Source of the DNA: VRUE01 sp963745915
GTDB taxonomy: Bacteria > Actinomycetota > Thermoleophilia > Solirubrobacterales > 70-9
NCBI GenBank assembly: GCA_963745915.1
Contig: CAVUZA010000002.1
Location: forward strand, 620,001-684,000
Length of the DNA: 64,000 bases
Direction of reading: 5' to 3'
Positions within the stretch are counted from its first letter, which is position 1. Each line of letters starts with the position of its first letter. The notes under the pieces were generated by a model. It saw only the letters and a program-made list of their open reading frames with translations. It was not told the origin of the DNA and made no database searches. This document shows, piece by piece, positions 7,571 to 16,482 of the stretch. The translations under genes were made by a program, and so were the position numbers.

Positions 7571-9077
7571 CGCCTCGATCTTGGGGAAGAGCGGCGGCAC
7601 TCGCTCGACCTTCTGGCCGCCGGGGCGGGAGCCGAAGTCGGCCAGCTCGCGGCCGTCTTCGGCCAGCGCCGCGAGCAGCTTCTCGCTCGCCTGCGGCAGG
7701 TAGGGGGCGAGCAGCAGGGTGATTACGCGAAGGCCCTCGGCGAGGTTGTAGAGAACCTCGTCGAGGCGCTCGGGGTCGGCCTCGTCCTTGGCCAGCTCCC
7801 AGGGCCGGGTCTCCTCGACGTAGCGGTTGAGGCGCCGGACCAGCGTCCAGGCCTGGTCGAGCGCCTGGGTCAGCTCGGCCCGGTCGAGCAGCTCGCTGAA
7901 GCGGCCGGCGGCGCCGGCGAAGTCCTCCTCGAGCACCGCGTCGACCGCCGCCTCCGGGACGACGCCGTCGCGGTAGCGCTCGACCATCGCCAGCACGCGG
8001 CTGGCCAGGTTGCCGAAGTCGTTGGCCAGCTCGGTCTCGTAGCGGGCCTCGAAGCCGGCGGTGGAGATCGAGCCGTCCTGGCCGAAGCTGACCTCGCGGA
8101 AGCAGTAGAAGCGCAGCGCGTCGGCGCCGAAGCGCTCGATCGCCTCGAACGGGTCGAGCACGTTGCCGAGGCTCTTCGACATCTTCTTCTCGCCCATCAT
8201 CAGGTAGCCGTGGATCGTCATCCGCCGCGGCGGCTCGAGGTCGGCGGCCCAGAGCAGCGCCGGCCAGATCACCGCGTGGAACTTGAGGATGTCCTTGGCC
8301 AGCACGTGCAGCGTGGCGGGCCAGTAGCGCTCGGTCAGGTCCTCCCCCTCGCGGGCGAAGCTGAGCGCGGTGACGTAGTTGAGCAGGGCGTCGAACCAGA
8401 CGTACATGCGCTGGCCGGGGTCCCAGGGCAGCTCCATCCCCCATTTCAGCTTCGGCCGCGAGAGCGAGACGTCCTCCAGCCCCTGCTTGATGAACGAGAC
8501 CGCCTCGTTGCGGCGGAACTCGGGGACGACGAAGTCGGGCCGCTCCTCGTATAGCCCTTCGAGCTGGGCCTGGAAGGCGGAGAGGCGGAAGAACCAGTTC
8601 TCCTCGCGCACCTTCTCGAGCGCGATCTCGTGGATCGCGCAGGTCTGCCCGGGCCCCAGCTCGCGCTCGGTCTTGAAGTCGGCGCAGCGCGGGCAGTACC
8701 AGCCCTCGTAGGTGCCCTTGGTCACCCAGCCGTTGTCGTAGACGCGCTGCATGATCTCGGCGACCTTGGCCTTGTGGCGCGGGTCGGAGGTGCGGATGAA
8801 GAAGTCGTTGCTGGCGTCGATCACCGGCATCATCTGGCGGAACTTCTCGGCGTTGCGGTCGGCCAGCTCCTGCGGCAGAGATCCCCTCGCGCTCAGCCGC
8901 GCTCTCGATCGGCTCCCCGTGCTCGTCGGTGCCGGTGAGGAAGAACACGTCCTCCCCCCGCTGCCGCATGTGCCGCGCCAGCACGTCGGCGGCCATCGTC
9001 GAGTAGGCATGCCCGAGATGCGGCTCGGCGTTGACGTAGTAGATCGGCGTTGTGACGTAGTAGCTGTCTCTAGCCAT
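7553..9077 (-). CDS. metG: Methionyl-tRNA synthetase, frameshifted by one extra base
   Basis: MetG charges tRNA-Met in the cytosol. The N-terminal part (from ATG 9077) has YYVTTPIYYVNAEPHLGHAY with the HIGH-type HLGH signature and ends in ESAAEREGIS. The rest, from about 8877 down, is one base out of phase: PQELADRNAEK, the zinc site CPRC...C..H, WFDALLNY, the KMSKS motif KKMSKSLGN and the anticodon-binding domain. Removing one base in GGCAGAG near 8877 restores about 507 residues. The gene is normally essential, so a sequencing or assembly error is more likely than decay. The tail EGQSQ comes from the palindromic element. The leaderless start at 9077 is backed by TAGGGT. Confidence 0.93.
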
Positions 9078-9087
9078 CGCCTCGCCG

Positions 9088-9093
9088 ACCCTA
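9088..9093 (-). promoter_or_regulatory. -10 box (TAGGGT) of metG promoter
   Basis: TAGGGT on the minus strand lies ten bases before the ATG at 9077, with no SD between. The rest of 9094-9271 holds no further feature I can support. Confidence 0.45.
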
Positions 9094-9271
9094 CCTAGGC
9101 GAGGGCGACGAAGACTGCCCAGGGGCGCGCACCCTGCCTAACTGAGCAAGCAGCGGAGGAATGCCTGCGCGCTACTTCGTCTTCAGGACATGCAGAAGTG
9201 GCAGCGCCGCATTCGTATAGGGACTGCGGCCGCATCAGGGCCTGCCCGGCGCGATCTGAGAGCCTGCCGCG

Positions 9272-10057
9272 GTGACGTTGCTGCTTGCGAAGACCGTCCT
9301 GGCGCCGCTTTGCGTGGTCGCGGTGTCGCTCGCGGGCCGGCGCTGGGGAACGGCGGTGGCCGGGATGCTGGGCGGGCTGCCGGTCGTCGCCGGCCCGATC
9401 CTGCTGGTCGTGACCTTGCTGCACGGTCGCAACTTCGGCGCCGACGCGGCCGCCGGGGCGCTACTCGGGCTCGCCGCGCTGACGGCCTTCGTCGTCGTCT
9501 ACGGACGTGCGGCGCGCGCGTCCGGGCCGTTGCCGAGCGTGCTCTGGGGCTGGGCCGCGTTCCTGCTCTGCATAGCGGTCCTCAGCTTCTTCGACCCGCC
9601 ACCCGCCCTCGCCCTGGTGCTGGTCGCCGCCTGCTTCTCCCTGGGCCTGCGGCTGCTGCCACCGGCACCCAAGACCCCTGTCGCAGCCGTGCCTCCTCCC
9701 CGCTGGGACCTTCCGGCTCGTGCTCTCGCCGCGCTCGGGATGGTCCTGGCCCTGACCGCCCTCTCCGGGGCTTTCGGGCCCCACCTCAGCGGCCTTCTTG
9801 CACCATTTCCGGTGATCACCAGCGTCCTCGCCGTGTTCACCCATTCCCACGGCGGTCTCGCCCAGGTTGCGATCCTGCTGCGCAGCTTCCTGCTCGGCTT
9901 CTACGGGTTCGCGGCCTTCTGCTTCGTTCTCGCAGTCACACTGCCGGCGACGGAGACCCCCGCCGCCTTCGGCCTGGCGACCGCCGCGGCGCTGGCCACG
10001 CAGGCGACGATCCTCCTCCTGCGCTCGCGCATCCGGCCGGCACCCTCGACGGCGTAG
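9272..10057 (+). CDS. Polytopic membrane protein with two repeated halves, unknown function
   Basis: The 261 residues contain about eight hydrophobic segments. The two halves look related: MLGGLPVVAGPILLVVTLLHG near residue 35 resembles LLAPFPVITSVLAVFTHSHGG near 180, each followed by a long helix, as in transporters built by internal duplication. I do not recognise the family. It starts with GTG at 9272, and upstream bases 9094-9271 show no clear promoter or SD. It stands alone between metG (divergent) and the convergent HExxH gene. Lower GC begins in this stretch. A small-molecule exporter is a guess only. Confidence 0.7.
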   Translation: MTLLLAKTVLAPLCVVAVSLAGRRWGTAVAGMLGGLPVVAGPILLVVTLLHGRNFGADAAAGALLGLAALTAFVVVYGRAARASGPLPSVLWGWAAFLLCIAVLSFFDPPPALALVLVAACFSLGLRLLPPAPKTPVAAVPPPRWDLPARALAALGMVLALTALSGAFGPHLSGLLAPFPVITSVLAVFTHSHGGLAQVAILLRSFLLGFYGFAAFCFVLAVTLPATETPAAFGLATAAALATQATILLLRSRIRPAPSTA

Positions 10058-10114
10058 GACCGGCTGCAGCGAGTAGTGAGCCTGTTGGGGAAGGGGACGG
10101 CTCGACCGGCGTCG

Positions 10115-11005
10115 TCAAGCAGCCCTGCGACGCCGACGGCGAGCTACCTCGTCGACCCCGTCCACGGCTTGGCTCAGCTCTCGAACCTCGAGCTCTGCAG
10201 CGTCCGGCGGGCGCTTCGCGAGCAGATGGCCCCACTCGGGGTCGTCCGGAAAGGCCAAGCGTGAATCGCGCAATCGACTCAGCGTCCGCCCTGAATCCTC
10301 ATCGAACTCGAAACGGATGCCGTCTTCGCCCTCCACGGAACTGAGAATGAACATCAAGTCGGACAGAAGCTCCATCGGCAACTCAGCGCCTCGCTCGACC
10401 ACGAGGTAGACATACGCCTCCGCCAGCGCCTCGTTGACCTGCATACGAAGAGTTTCGGCCGGATTGTCCGATGCATAGTCGTGATGGCCTACATGCTTGG
10501 CGATCGCAGGCGGCAGATCGACAAGCAGCGCTGCCCGAGGATTGGCGAGGCTCATCGTGAGAGCGTGTCCTAGCTCATGCAGAACCACGTGCTCCAAGTC
10601 ACGAGCCACGTAATGAGTTGGGAACACGAGCAGGTTCAGGCTCGGGTCGAAGATGGCTGCCGTGCCGGACTCAGGTGAGTACGTGGCCCTGAGCTCCAGT
10701 CGCTCCTTTGCCGTCGGCTCCCGACCGCGGCGCTCCGTCGCGGCCGAGGATAGAAGTGCGTGGGGGACGGTCGGCGCGAAGACGATTCGAGTCCCACGGC
10801 GCCGCAGCAGATCGAGGTGTTCCGGGGGGGCGAGCGCCAAGACATCCAGATAGCGATCGATCACCGGCGCCTGCTCGCCGACGAGGATCGAGATGTTGCG
10901 GGCCAAGAGCCGTGACCTCTCCGAGAACCTGGTTCCAGGACTCGACTCTGTCAGCAGCGAGAACGGGTCACGTCGTGGCCGGACGAGATCCATAGCGATT
11001 CCCAT
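10115..11005 (-). CDS. Predicted zinc metallopeptidase (HELGH), unknown family
   Basis: This 296-residue cytosolic protein has no signal peptide. It contains HVVLHELGHALT with HExxH at 143-147 and, about 50 residues later, NEALAEAYVY with Glu196. The spacing and the AEA context match a gluzincin-type third zinc ligand, as in the lethal-factor/PPEP-like group, so a zinc peptidase is likely. The C-terminus ends in an Arg-rich tail. Base use is visibly less GC-rich than the neighbours (AT-ended codons are frequent), which suggests horizontal acquisition. There are no linked toxin, immunity or regulator genes. ATG at 11005 is used; an ATG four codons later is possible. Confidence 0.65.
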   Translation of the reverse strand: MGIAMDLVRPRRDPFSLLTESSPGTRFSERSRLLARNISILVGEQAPVIDRYLDVLALAPPEHLDLLRRRGTRIVFAPTVPHALLSSAATERRGREPTAKERLELRATYSPESGTAAIFDPSLNLLVFPTHYVARDLEHVVLHELGHALTMSLANPRAALLVDLPPAIAKHVGHHDYASDNPAETLRMQVNEALAEAYVYLVVERGAELPMELLSDLMFILSSVEGEDGIRFEFDEDSGRTLSRLRDSRLAFPDDPEWGHLLAKRPPDAAELEVRELSQAVDGVDEVARRRRRRAA

Positions 11006-11092
11006 TTAGCTTCTCGACCGGCACAGTGCCGATGGTAGCCCGGCAACCGGCGGCTGGGCCACCTATTGAGGTGTCCGGCCCGATCGGCCGCG

Positions 11093-11920
11093 CTACTTGC
11101 GCGGCTCGCGGCCGGTCAGGGCTCGGTAGAGGTCGTTGGCGCGGGTGCCGGTTAGGGCGGCGACGACGCTGGCGGCGGCGCGGGGGCGGGCGCCGGACTG
11201 GACCAGGTGGCGGAGGGCGTCGACGGCGAAGCCGACGTCGCGGTCGTGGTCCTCGGCGGCGGCGGGGCCGATGACGAGGACGATCTCGCCCTTGACCTCG
11301 CCGCGGAAGCGGCGGGCCAGCTCGGCGAGCGAGCCGCGGGCGACTTCCTCGTGCATCTTGGTCAGCTCGCGGCAGACGGCGGCGGGACGGTCGGGGGCGA
11401 TCGAGGCCAGGGCGGCGAGCGAGTCGCCGACCCGGCGCGGGGACTCGAAGGCGACCACGGTCTCGGCCGAGCGCAGCACGCGCTCCATCTCCCCCGAGCG
11501 CTTGGGCAGGAAGCCCTCGAAGCGCCAGCGGTCGGTGGGCAGGCCGGAGACGACCAGGGCCACCGGCACCACCGAGGGGCCGGGCAGCACCGTCACCTGC
11601 AGGTTGCGCTCGATGCAGCGGCGGATCAGCTTGTAGCCGGGGTCGGAGATCCCGGGCATGCCGGCGTCGGAGACCAGCGCCACGGTGTCGCCGCGCTCGA
11701 TCCGCTGCGCCAGCTCGGTCGCCCGCGCCGCTTCGTTGCCCTCGTGGTTGGAGACCAGCTGCGGCGCCGGGCGGATGCGCAGCTTGTCGAGCAGGCCGCC
11801 GGTGCGCCGCGTGTCCTCGCAGGCGATCCAGTCGGCGGCGACGAGCGCGTCGCGGACCCGCGGGCTGACGTCGTCGAGGTTGCCGATCGGGGTCGGGCAG
11901 ACGATCAGCTCGCCCGGCAT
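11093..11920 (-). CDS. rsmI: 16S rRNA (cytidine-1402-2'-O)-methyltransferase
   Basis: RsmI 2'-O-methylates C1402 in the decoding centre of 16S rRNA using AdoMet. The 275 residues carry the tetrapyrrole-methylase fold signatures: ATPIGN-like CPTPIGNLDD at the N-terminus, CEDTRRTGGLL, the VALVSDAGMPGISDPG loop, GPSVVPVAL and FEGFLPKRSGE. ATG at 11920 shares its A with the stop of the upstream ROK kinase gene (TGATG), so the pair is co-translated. Downstream bases 11006-11092 contain only a weak hairpin (CCACCT/AGGTG). Confidence 0.95.
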   Translation of the reverse strand: MPGELIVCPTPIGNLDDVSPRVRDALVAADWIACEDTRRTGGLLDKLRIRPAPQLVSNHEGNEAARATELAQRIERGDTVALVSDAGMPGISDPGYKLIRRCIERNLQVTVLPGPSVVPVALVVSGLPTDRWRFEGFLPKRSGEMERVLRSAETVVAFESPRRVGDSLAALASIAPDRPAAVCRELTKMHEEVARGSLAELARRFRGEVKGEIVLVIGPAAAEDHDRDVGFAVDALRHLVQSGARPRAAASVVAALTGTRANDLYRALTGREPRK

Positions 11921-12888
11921 CAGCCCCCCTCCCCGCGCCGCTCGAGCTCGATCCGCGCCATCGCCGCGGCGCCGATCATCCCCGCGTCGGGGCCGAGCTC
12001 GGCGGCCACCACCGGGATCTGCTTCATCGGCGGCAGGGCGCGGGCGGCGAGCTCGCGGCGGGCCGGGTCGAGCAGCAGGTCGCCGGCCGCGATAACGCCG
12101 CCCCCGATGACGAAGACTTCGGGCTCGAAGATGTTGGCGAAGCTGGTCAGGGCGACGCCGAGCCGCGAGCCGACCAGGTCGAAGACGCCGCGCGCGACCT
12201 CGTCGCCGGCCAGCGCCGCCTCGGTCACCGCCTCGCCGTCGACCTCGCGCCCGTCGGCGAGCATCGCGCCCAGCGCCGAGCCCGGCTCGCGCTCGGCGGC
12301 GGCGCGCCCTTCGCGGCCGAGCGCCGTCCCCGAGGCGAAGGTCTCGACGCAGCCGCGGCCGGGACAGCTGCCCTGGCAGGCCGGGCCGTCGAGGTCGATC
12401 ACCGTGTGGCCCAGCTCCGCCCCGGCGCCGCTGGCGCCGCGGTAGACCTCGCCGCCGAGGATCAGGCCGCCGCCGATCCCGGTGCCGATCGTCAGCATCA
12501 CCACGTTGTCCTTGCCGCGCGCGGCGCCGCGCTCGTGCTCGGCGATCGCGGCGACGTTGGCGTCGTTGTCGACGAAGACCGGCAGCCCGGCGCGGGCCTC
12601 GATCAGGTCGCGGACCGGCAGGTTCTCGAGCGGCAGGTTGACGGCGCTGCGGGCGATGCCGCGGGCGTGGTCGACCGTCGCCGGGACGCCGAGGCCGACG
12701 GCGGCGGCCCCCGGCCGCGCCTCGCGAGCGGCGGCGATCTCGCGGGCCAGCAGCTCGACCAGATCGTCGGCGCTCTGCCCGGTCGAGGACTCGCGACTCT
12801 CCCAGAGGACGCGCGAATCGGGGTCGAGGACGCCGAGCAGCATCTTCGTCCCGCCCAGGTCGACGCCGATGATTTCCCCTGCGCTCAC
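11920..12888 (-). CDS. ROK-family sugar kinase (glucokinase-like)
   Basis: This 322-residue kinase has the N-terminal phosphate loop IIGVDLGGTKMLLG, the second ATP motif TIGTGIGGGLI, and the ROK zinc site CQGSCPGRGCVETFASG. GHTVIDLDG provides the zinc-ligand His and DNDANVAA the catalytic Asp context. ROK kinases of this type phosphorylate glucose or N-acetyl-hexosamines; glucokinase is the usual annotation in actinobacteria, but the substrate is not proven. The frame is open upstream to 13710 antisense to the LCP gene; the family N-terminus begins at GTG 12888. It is co-transcribed with rsmI. The divergent LCP gene starts 45 bases away. Confidence 0.9.
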   Translation of the reverse strand: MSAGEIIGVDLGGTKMLLGVLDPDSRVLWESRESSTGQSADDLVELLAREIAAAREARPGAAAVGLGVPATVDHARGIARSAVNLPLENLPVRDLIEARAGLPVFVDNDANVAAIAEHERGAARGKDNVVMLTIGTGIGGGLILGGEVYRGASGAGAELGHTVIDLDGPACQGSCPGRGCVETFASGTALGREGRAAAEREPGSALGAMLADGREVDGEAVTEAALAGDEVARGVFDLVGSRLGVALTSFANIFEPEVFVIGGGVIAAGDLLLDPARRELAARALPPMKQIPVVAAELGPDAGMIGAAAMARIELERRGEGG

Positions 12889-12933
12889 GGGCGGGACCTG
12901 GAGCGGCGAAGACGGGCGACCGTGCTCATCGGC

Positions 12934-14199
12934 ATGATTCCTAACCCTTTCATGGCTGGCAATGGTGAGCAGCAGCCCCCCGAGGGGCAACCCGAGTACC
13001 GGGTCTACCGGTCGCGGCGCGGCCTGCTCTCGCGGCTGCGCTCGCCCGACCTCTCGAGCCTGCGCGAGCGGGCGCCGAAGGGGCCGTGGCGGCGGGAGAA
13101 GCGCGGCCGCCAGGCGGGCGAGGCGCCGGAGCGGCCGGGGCCGCCGCGGCGCTGGACGGCGAAGCGGGCGCTGAAATGGGTCGCGATCGCGGCCGGCGCC
13201 TGGGTCCTGCTCAGCCTGCTCGCCTTCGCCGTCTCCGCCCAGCTGCAGTCGTTCAAGCTCTCCGGCGAGGCACGCGACGCCCTGCACGGCAACCCGCTGC
13301 TGCTGCCCAGCGCGCAGACGATCCTGGTGATCGGCACCGACGCCCGGCCGCCCGACAGCAAGGAGGCGGTCGGGGTGCCCTCGGAGGAGTGCTTCGAACA
13401 GCAGTCGCACGGCGACGCCCCGCACAGCCCCTGCTCGGTCGGCGAATTCCGCGCCGACACGCTGATGCTGATCCGCGCCGGCGGCGGCGCCTTCCGCAAA
13501 CTCTCGATCCCGCGCGACAGCTACGCCGAGATCCCCGGCCAGAGCCCGACCAAGATCAACGCCGCCTACGCCTTCGGCGGCGCCAAGGCGCAGATCGAAG
13601 CGGTCGAAGGCTTCCTCGATCTGCAGGTCGACCACGTCGCGATCATCGACTTCACCGGCTTCGAAGACCTGATCGACGCGGTCGGCGGGGTCGAGGTCAA
13701 TCTCAAACACAAGCTCTGCGCCGACATCTCCGGCGGCGCCGGCGGCGGCCAGGGCGGGGTGACGATCCGCCTGCCCAAGGGCGAGAGCACGCTCGACGGC
13801 GAAAAGGCGCTCGCCTACTCGCGGGTGCGCAAGCCGAGCGAATGCCCGGGGCCGGGCAAGAGCTACTACACCTTCGGCTACAGCGACTTCGACCGCGAGC
13901 AGGCCCAGCAGGAGGTGATCAACGGCATCCGCAGCCGCCTCACCGACCCCCTGCGCCTGCCCTACAACTTCATCAAGGGCCCGATCATCGGCTGGGACGC
14001 GCCGAAGGCGTTCGTCAGCGACATGGGCTTCTTCACGATGCCGCAGATGGTGCTCGCCGCGGCGATCGGCGGCTCGGCGCCGACCGACGTGCTCTGCGCC
14101 GGCGCCAACTCGGGCTGCGACCTGGAAGGCCCCGAAGGCAGCGTCGTCGTGCCCGAGGAGACCCGCCAGCGCGCCCGCAAGCGGCTGCTCGACGGTTAG
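12934..14199 (+). CDS. LytR-CpsA-Psr (LCP) family cell-wall glycopolymer ligase
   Basis: LCP enzymes transfer polyprenyl-pyrophosphate-linked glycopolymers (teichoic acids, capsule, arabinogalactan) to peptidoglycan. About 421 residues: a cytosolic basic/proline-rich N-terminus, one transmembrane segment at about residues 83-105, then the extracellular LCP domain with GTDARPP, FRADTLMLIR, LSIPRDSYAEIP and KINAAYAFGG, which hold the conserved Asp and Arg residues for pyrophosphate binding. It may attach the polymers made by the 32-64 kb locus, but linkage is not direct. ATG at 12934 is used; ATG at 12952 is equally possible because neither has an SD. Confidence 0.92.
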   Translation: MIPNPFMAGNGEQQPPEGQPEYRVYRSRRGLLSRLRSPDLSSLRERAPKGPWRREKRGRQAGEAPERPGPPRRWTAKRALKWVAIAAGAWVLLSLLAFAVSAQLQSFKLSGEARDALHGNPLLLPSAQTILVIGTDARPPDSKEAVGVPSEECFEQQSHGDAPHSPCSVGEFRADTLMLIRAGGGAFRKLSIPRDSYAEIPGQSPTKINAAYAFGGAKAQIEAVEGFLDLQVDHVAIIDFTGFEDLIDAVGGVEVNLKHKLCADISGGAGGGQGGVTIRLPKGESTLDGEKALAYSRVRKPSECPGPGKSYYTFGYSDFDREQAQQEVINGIRSRLTDPLRLPYNFIKGPIIGWDAPKAFVSDMGFFTMPQMVLAAAIGGSAPTDVLCAGANSGCDLEGPEGSVVVPEETRQRARKRLLDG

Positions 14200-14212
14200 C
14201 GCCTGCGTCGTT

Positions 14213-14250
14213 TGATCGGTTGACCCCCGAAAACGGGGGTAAACCGATCA
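14213..14250. terminator. Bidirectional hairpin terminator between LCP gene and fmdB-like gene
   Basis: Arms 14213-14229 and 14234-14250 pair over 17 bases with one mismatch and an AAAA loop (TGATCGGTT...ACCCCCG / CGGGGGT...AACCGATCA). It lies between two convergent genes, and the last three bases are the stop of the downstream minus-strand gene. No strong T-run follows. Confidence 0.65.
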
Positions 14251-14556
14251 GTCGCTGGCGGCCGAGGCCTTTGGCTTGGCGTCGCTCTTGGAGTCCGGCT
14301 TCGACTCGGCGGGCTTCGAGTCCCCGGAGCCCTCGCCGCCCGAGCCCTCGCCGCCGCTACCGCCGGCGCCGCCCTTCTTCTTCTTGCCGTAGTCGGTGTT
14401 GTAGAAGCCCGAGCCCTTGAAGTGGACGGCGACCGGGTGCAGGACGCGCTCGGCCGGAGCGCCGCACTCCTGACACTCGGTCAGCGGATCGTCGCTCATC
14501 CGCTGGATCGTGTCGAAGACGTGGCCGTTCTCGCACTTGTACTCGTAGATGGGCAC
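14248..14556 (-). CDS. FmdB-family zinc-ribbon protein
   Basis: This 102-residue protein has the N-terminal FmdB/putative regulatory zinc ribbon: MPIYEYKCENGHVF, then TECQECGAPAERVL, so two cysteine pairs bind zinc. The C-terminal 45 residues are low-complexity Gly/Ser/Lys/Asp, likely disordered. FmdB-type proteins are small regulators or chaperone-like factors of unclear role. It starts with GTG at 14556, ten bases after a GATAAT box, divergent from glyS. The stop lies in a palindrome shared with the LCP terminator. Confidence 0.85.
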   Translation of the reverse strand: MPIYEYKCENGHVFDTIQRMSDDPLTECQECGAPAERVLHPVAVHFKGSGFYNTDYGKKKKGGAGGSGGEGSGGEGSGDSKPAESKPDSKSDAKPKASAASD

Positions 14557-14566
14557 AGGGAGCGGG

Positions 14567-14572
14567 ATTATC
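14567..14572 (-). promoter_or_regulatory. -10 box (GATAAT) of fmdB-like gene
   Basis: GATAAT on the minus strand lies ten bases before the GTG at 14556. It is back to back with the glyS box at 14581-14586. Confidence 0.45.
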
Positions 14573-14580
14573 GCAGCCGA

Positions 14581-14586
14581 TACGGT
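14581..14586 (+). promoter_or_regulatory. -10 box (TACGGT) of leaderless glyS promoter
   Basis: TACGGT ends six bases before the ATG at 14593; no SD is present. Confidence 0.5.
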
Positions 14587-14592
14587 TCCGGC

Positions 14593-15981
14593 ATGTCAGC
14601 CACCGAGGACGCAACGCCGGCGACCGCCGTAACCATGGAGGAGATCGTCGCGCTCTGCAAGCGGCGCGGCTTCGTCTTCCCCTCCTCGGAGATCTACGGC
14701 GGGCTCGGCTCGACCTACGACTACGGCCACTACGGGGTGCTGCTGAAGAACAATGTCAAGGCCGAGTGGTGGCGGGCGATGCTGCAGGAGCGCGACGACA
14801 TCGTCGCCCTCGACTCGGCGATCCTCCAGCACCCGCGCGTCTGGGAGGCCTCCGGCCACCTCGAGGGCTTCACCGACCCGCTGGTCCAGTGCCTGGGCAA
14901 GTGCAAGCGGCGCTGGCGCGAGGACCACCTGCGCGAGGCGGTCGAAGAGGAAGGCGGCGACCCGAGCGCCGAGCTGCGCTGCCCGGAGTGCGGCGGCGAG
15001 CTCTCCGAGCCGCGCCAGTTCAACCTGATGTTCGAGACCCACATCGGACCGGTGGCGGGCGAGGGCTCGGAGGTCTACCTGCGGCCGGAGACGGCGCAGG
15101 GGATCTTCATCAACTTCAAGAACGTGATGGCCTTCGCCCGCAAGAAGCCGCCCTTCGGCATCGCCCAGATCGGCAAGTCCTTCCGCAACGAGATCACGCC
15201 GGGCAACTTCATCTTCCGCACCCGCGAGTTCGAGCAGATGGAGATGGAGTTCTTCGTGCCGCCGGCCGAAGCCGCCAAGTGGCACGGGATCTGGATGGCC
15301 GAGCGCGAGCGCTGGTACACCGAGCTCGGCATCCGCCCCGACTTCCTGCGCGTGCGCGCCCACGGCGCCGAGGAGCTCTCCCACTACTCCTCGGCGACCA
15401 GCGACGTCGAGTACCTCTTCCCGATCGGCTGGTCGGAGCTGGAGGGGATCGCCAACCGCGGCGACTTCGACCTCACCCAGCACACCAAGTTCAGCGGCGA
15501 GAAGCTCGAGTACTTCGACCAGCAGACCAAGGAGCGCTACGTGCCGCACGTGATCGAGCCGGCCGCCGGCGCCGACCGGGCGACGCTCGCCTTCCTGGTC
15601 GACGCCTACGAGGTGGAGGAGGTCGAGGGCCGCCAGCGCACCGTGCTGCGCCTGCACCCGCGCCTCGCCCCGAACAAGGCGGCGGTGCTGCCGCTGGTCT
15701 CCAAGGACGGCCTGCCGGAGAAGGCGCGGGCGCTCTACGAGGAGGTGCGCCGCCGGGTCCCGGCCGAGTTCGACGAGGGCGGCTCGATCGGCAAGCGCTA
15801 CCGCCGCCAGGACGAGATCGGCACCCCCTGGGGGATCACCGTCGACCACCAGACGATGGAGGACGACACCGTCACCCTGCGCGACCGCGACTCGCTCGAG
15901 CAGACCCGGGTGCCGGTCGCCGGCCTCGCCGAGGAGCTGGCCGAGCGCCTGGCCCGCCCCTGGCGCAGCCCGAAGCTGTAG
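14593..15981 (+). CDS. glyS: Glycyl-tRNA synthetase (single-chain, eukaryote-like type)
   Basis: This class II synthetase charges tRNA-Gly as a homodimer. The 462 residues contain the GlyRS N-terminal segment KRRGFVFPSSEIYGG, a zinc-finger insertion (CLGKCKRRW...CPECGGEL), and class II motif 2 IGKSFRNEITPGNFIFRTRE with the FEQMEMEFF strand. Motif 3 is in the GSIGKRYRRQDEIGTPWGIT region, followed by an anticodon-binding domain. This alpha2 form is the one found in actinobacteria, unlike the alpha/beta form of E. coli. The frame is open upstream, but ATG at 14593 fits the leaderless promoter. The next gene follows after 11 bases. Confidence 0.96.
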   Translation: MSATEDATPATAVTMEEIVALCKRRGFVFPSSEIYGGLGSTYDYGHYGVLLKNNVKAEWWRAMLQERDDIVALDSAILQHPRVWEASGHLEGFTDPLVQCLGKCKRRWREDHLREAVEEEGGDPSAELRCPECGGELSEPRQFNLMFETHIGPVAGEGSEVYLRPETAQGIFINFKNVMAFARKKPPFGIAQIGKSFRNEITPGNFIFRTREFEQMEMEFFVPPAEAAKWHGIWMAERERWYTELGIRPDFLRVRAHGAEELSHYSSATSDVEYLFPIGWSELEGIANRGDFDLTQHTKFSGEKLEYFDQQTKERYVPHVIEPAAGADRATLAFLVDAYEVEEVEGRQRTVLRLHPRLAPNKAAVLPLVSKDGLPEKARALYEEVRRRVPAEFDEGGSIGKRYRRQDEIGTPWGITVDHQTMEDDTVTLRDRDSLEQTRVPVAGLAEELAERLARPWRSPKL

Positions 15982-15992
15982 GGACGGATGCG

Positions 15993-16478
15993 ATGTCGCT
16001 GTTGGGCCGGATCACCGCCTCCGCCTCGCAGAAGCTCAACGAACGCGGCATCTACCTCGGGCGGCGGGCGACGCGGGCCCACGTCTGGGTCTACCGGCGC
16101 AGCGGCGGGCGGCTCGGCGGGCATCTGCCGGGCTGGCCGCAGGTGCCGATCGTCCTCCTCGACCACGTCGGCGCCCGGACGGGGCGGCGGCGCAGTTCGC
16201 CGCTGATGTACCACCGCGATGGCGAAGCGATCGTGGTCGCCGCCTCGAAGGCGGGGCAGCCGACCAACCCGGCCTGGTTCCACAACCTGCTCGCCAACCC
16301 CGAGACGACGATCCAGCTCGGCCGCGAGGTGCGCCCGGTCCGCGCCCGGGTCGCCGCCGGGGAGGAGCGCGAGCGGCTCTGGGCCGAGCTCGTCGCCGTC
16401 TACCCGGGCTACGAGTTCTTCCGCGAGCACGCCGCCGGCAGGCGGCAGATCCCGGTCGTGGTGCTCGAGCCGCGGTAG
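15993..16478 (+). CDS. Deazaflavin (F420)-dependent nitroreductase-family oxidoreductase
   Basis: The 161 residues match the Ddn/nitroreductase family that binds coenzyme F420 in a split beta-barrel: GHLPGWPQVPIVLLDHVGARTGRRRSSPLMYHRDGE, then VVAASKAGQPTNPAWFHNLLANPE, which is the diagnostic segment, and a C-terminal YPGYEFFREHA. The family reduces quinones, nitro compounds or other substrates; the natural substrate is unknown. Its presence implies F420 synthesis, typical of actinobacteria. It begins 11 bases after glyS and is probably co-transcribed. The next gene converges with a four-base gap. Confidence 0.9.
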   Translation: MSLLGRITASASQKLNERGIYLGRRATRAHVWVYRRSGGRLGGHLPGWPQVPIVLLDHVGARTGRRRSSPLMYHRDGEAIVVAASKAGQPTNPAWFHNLLANPETTIQLGREVRPVRARVAAGEERERLWAELVAVYPGYEFFREHAAGRRQIPVVVLEPR

Positions 16479-16482
16479 CCGC

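Noticed and set aside
11920..13710. Upstream extension of the ROK kinase to 13710
   Set aside because: Antisense to the LCP gene; ROK proteins begin at the IGVDLGGTK motif region, GTG 12888.
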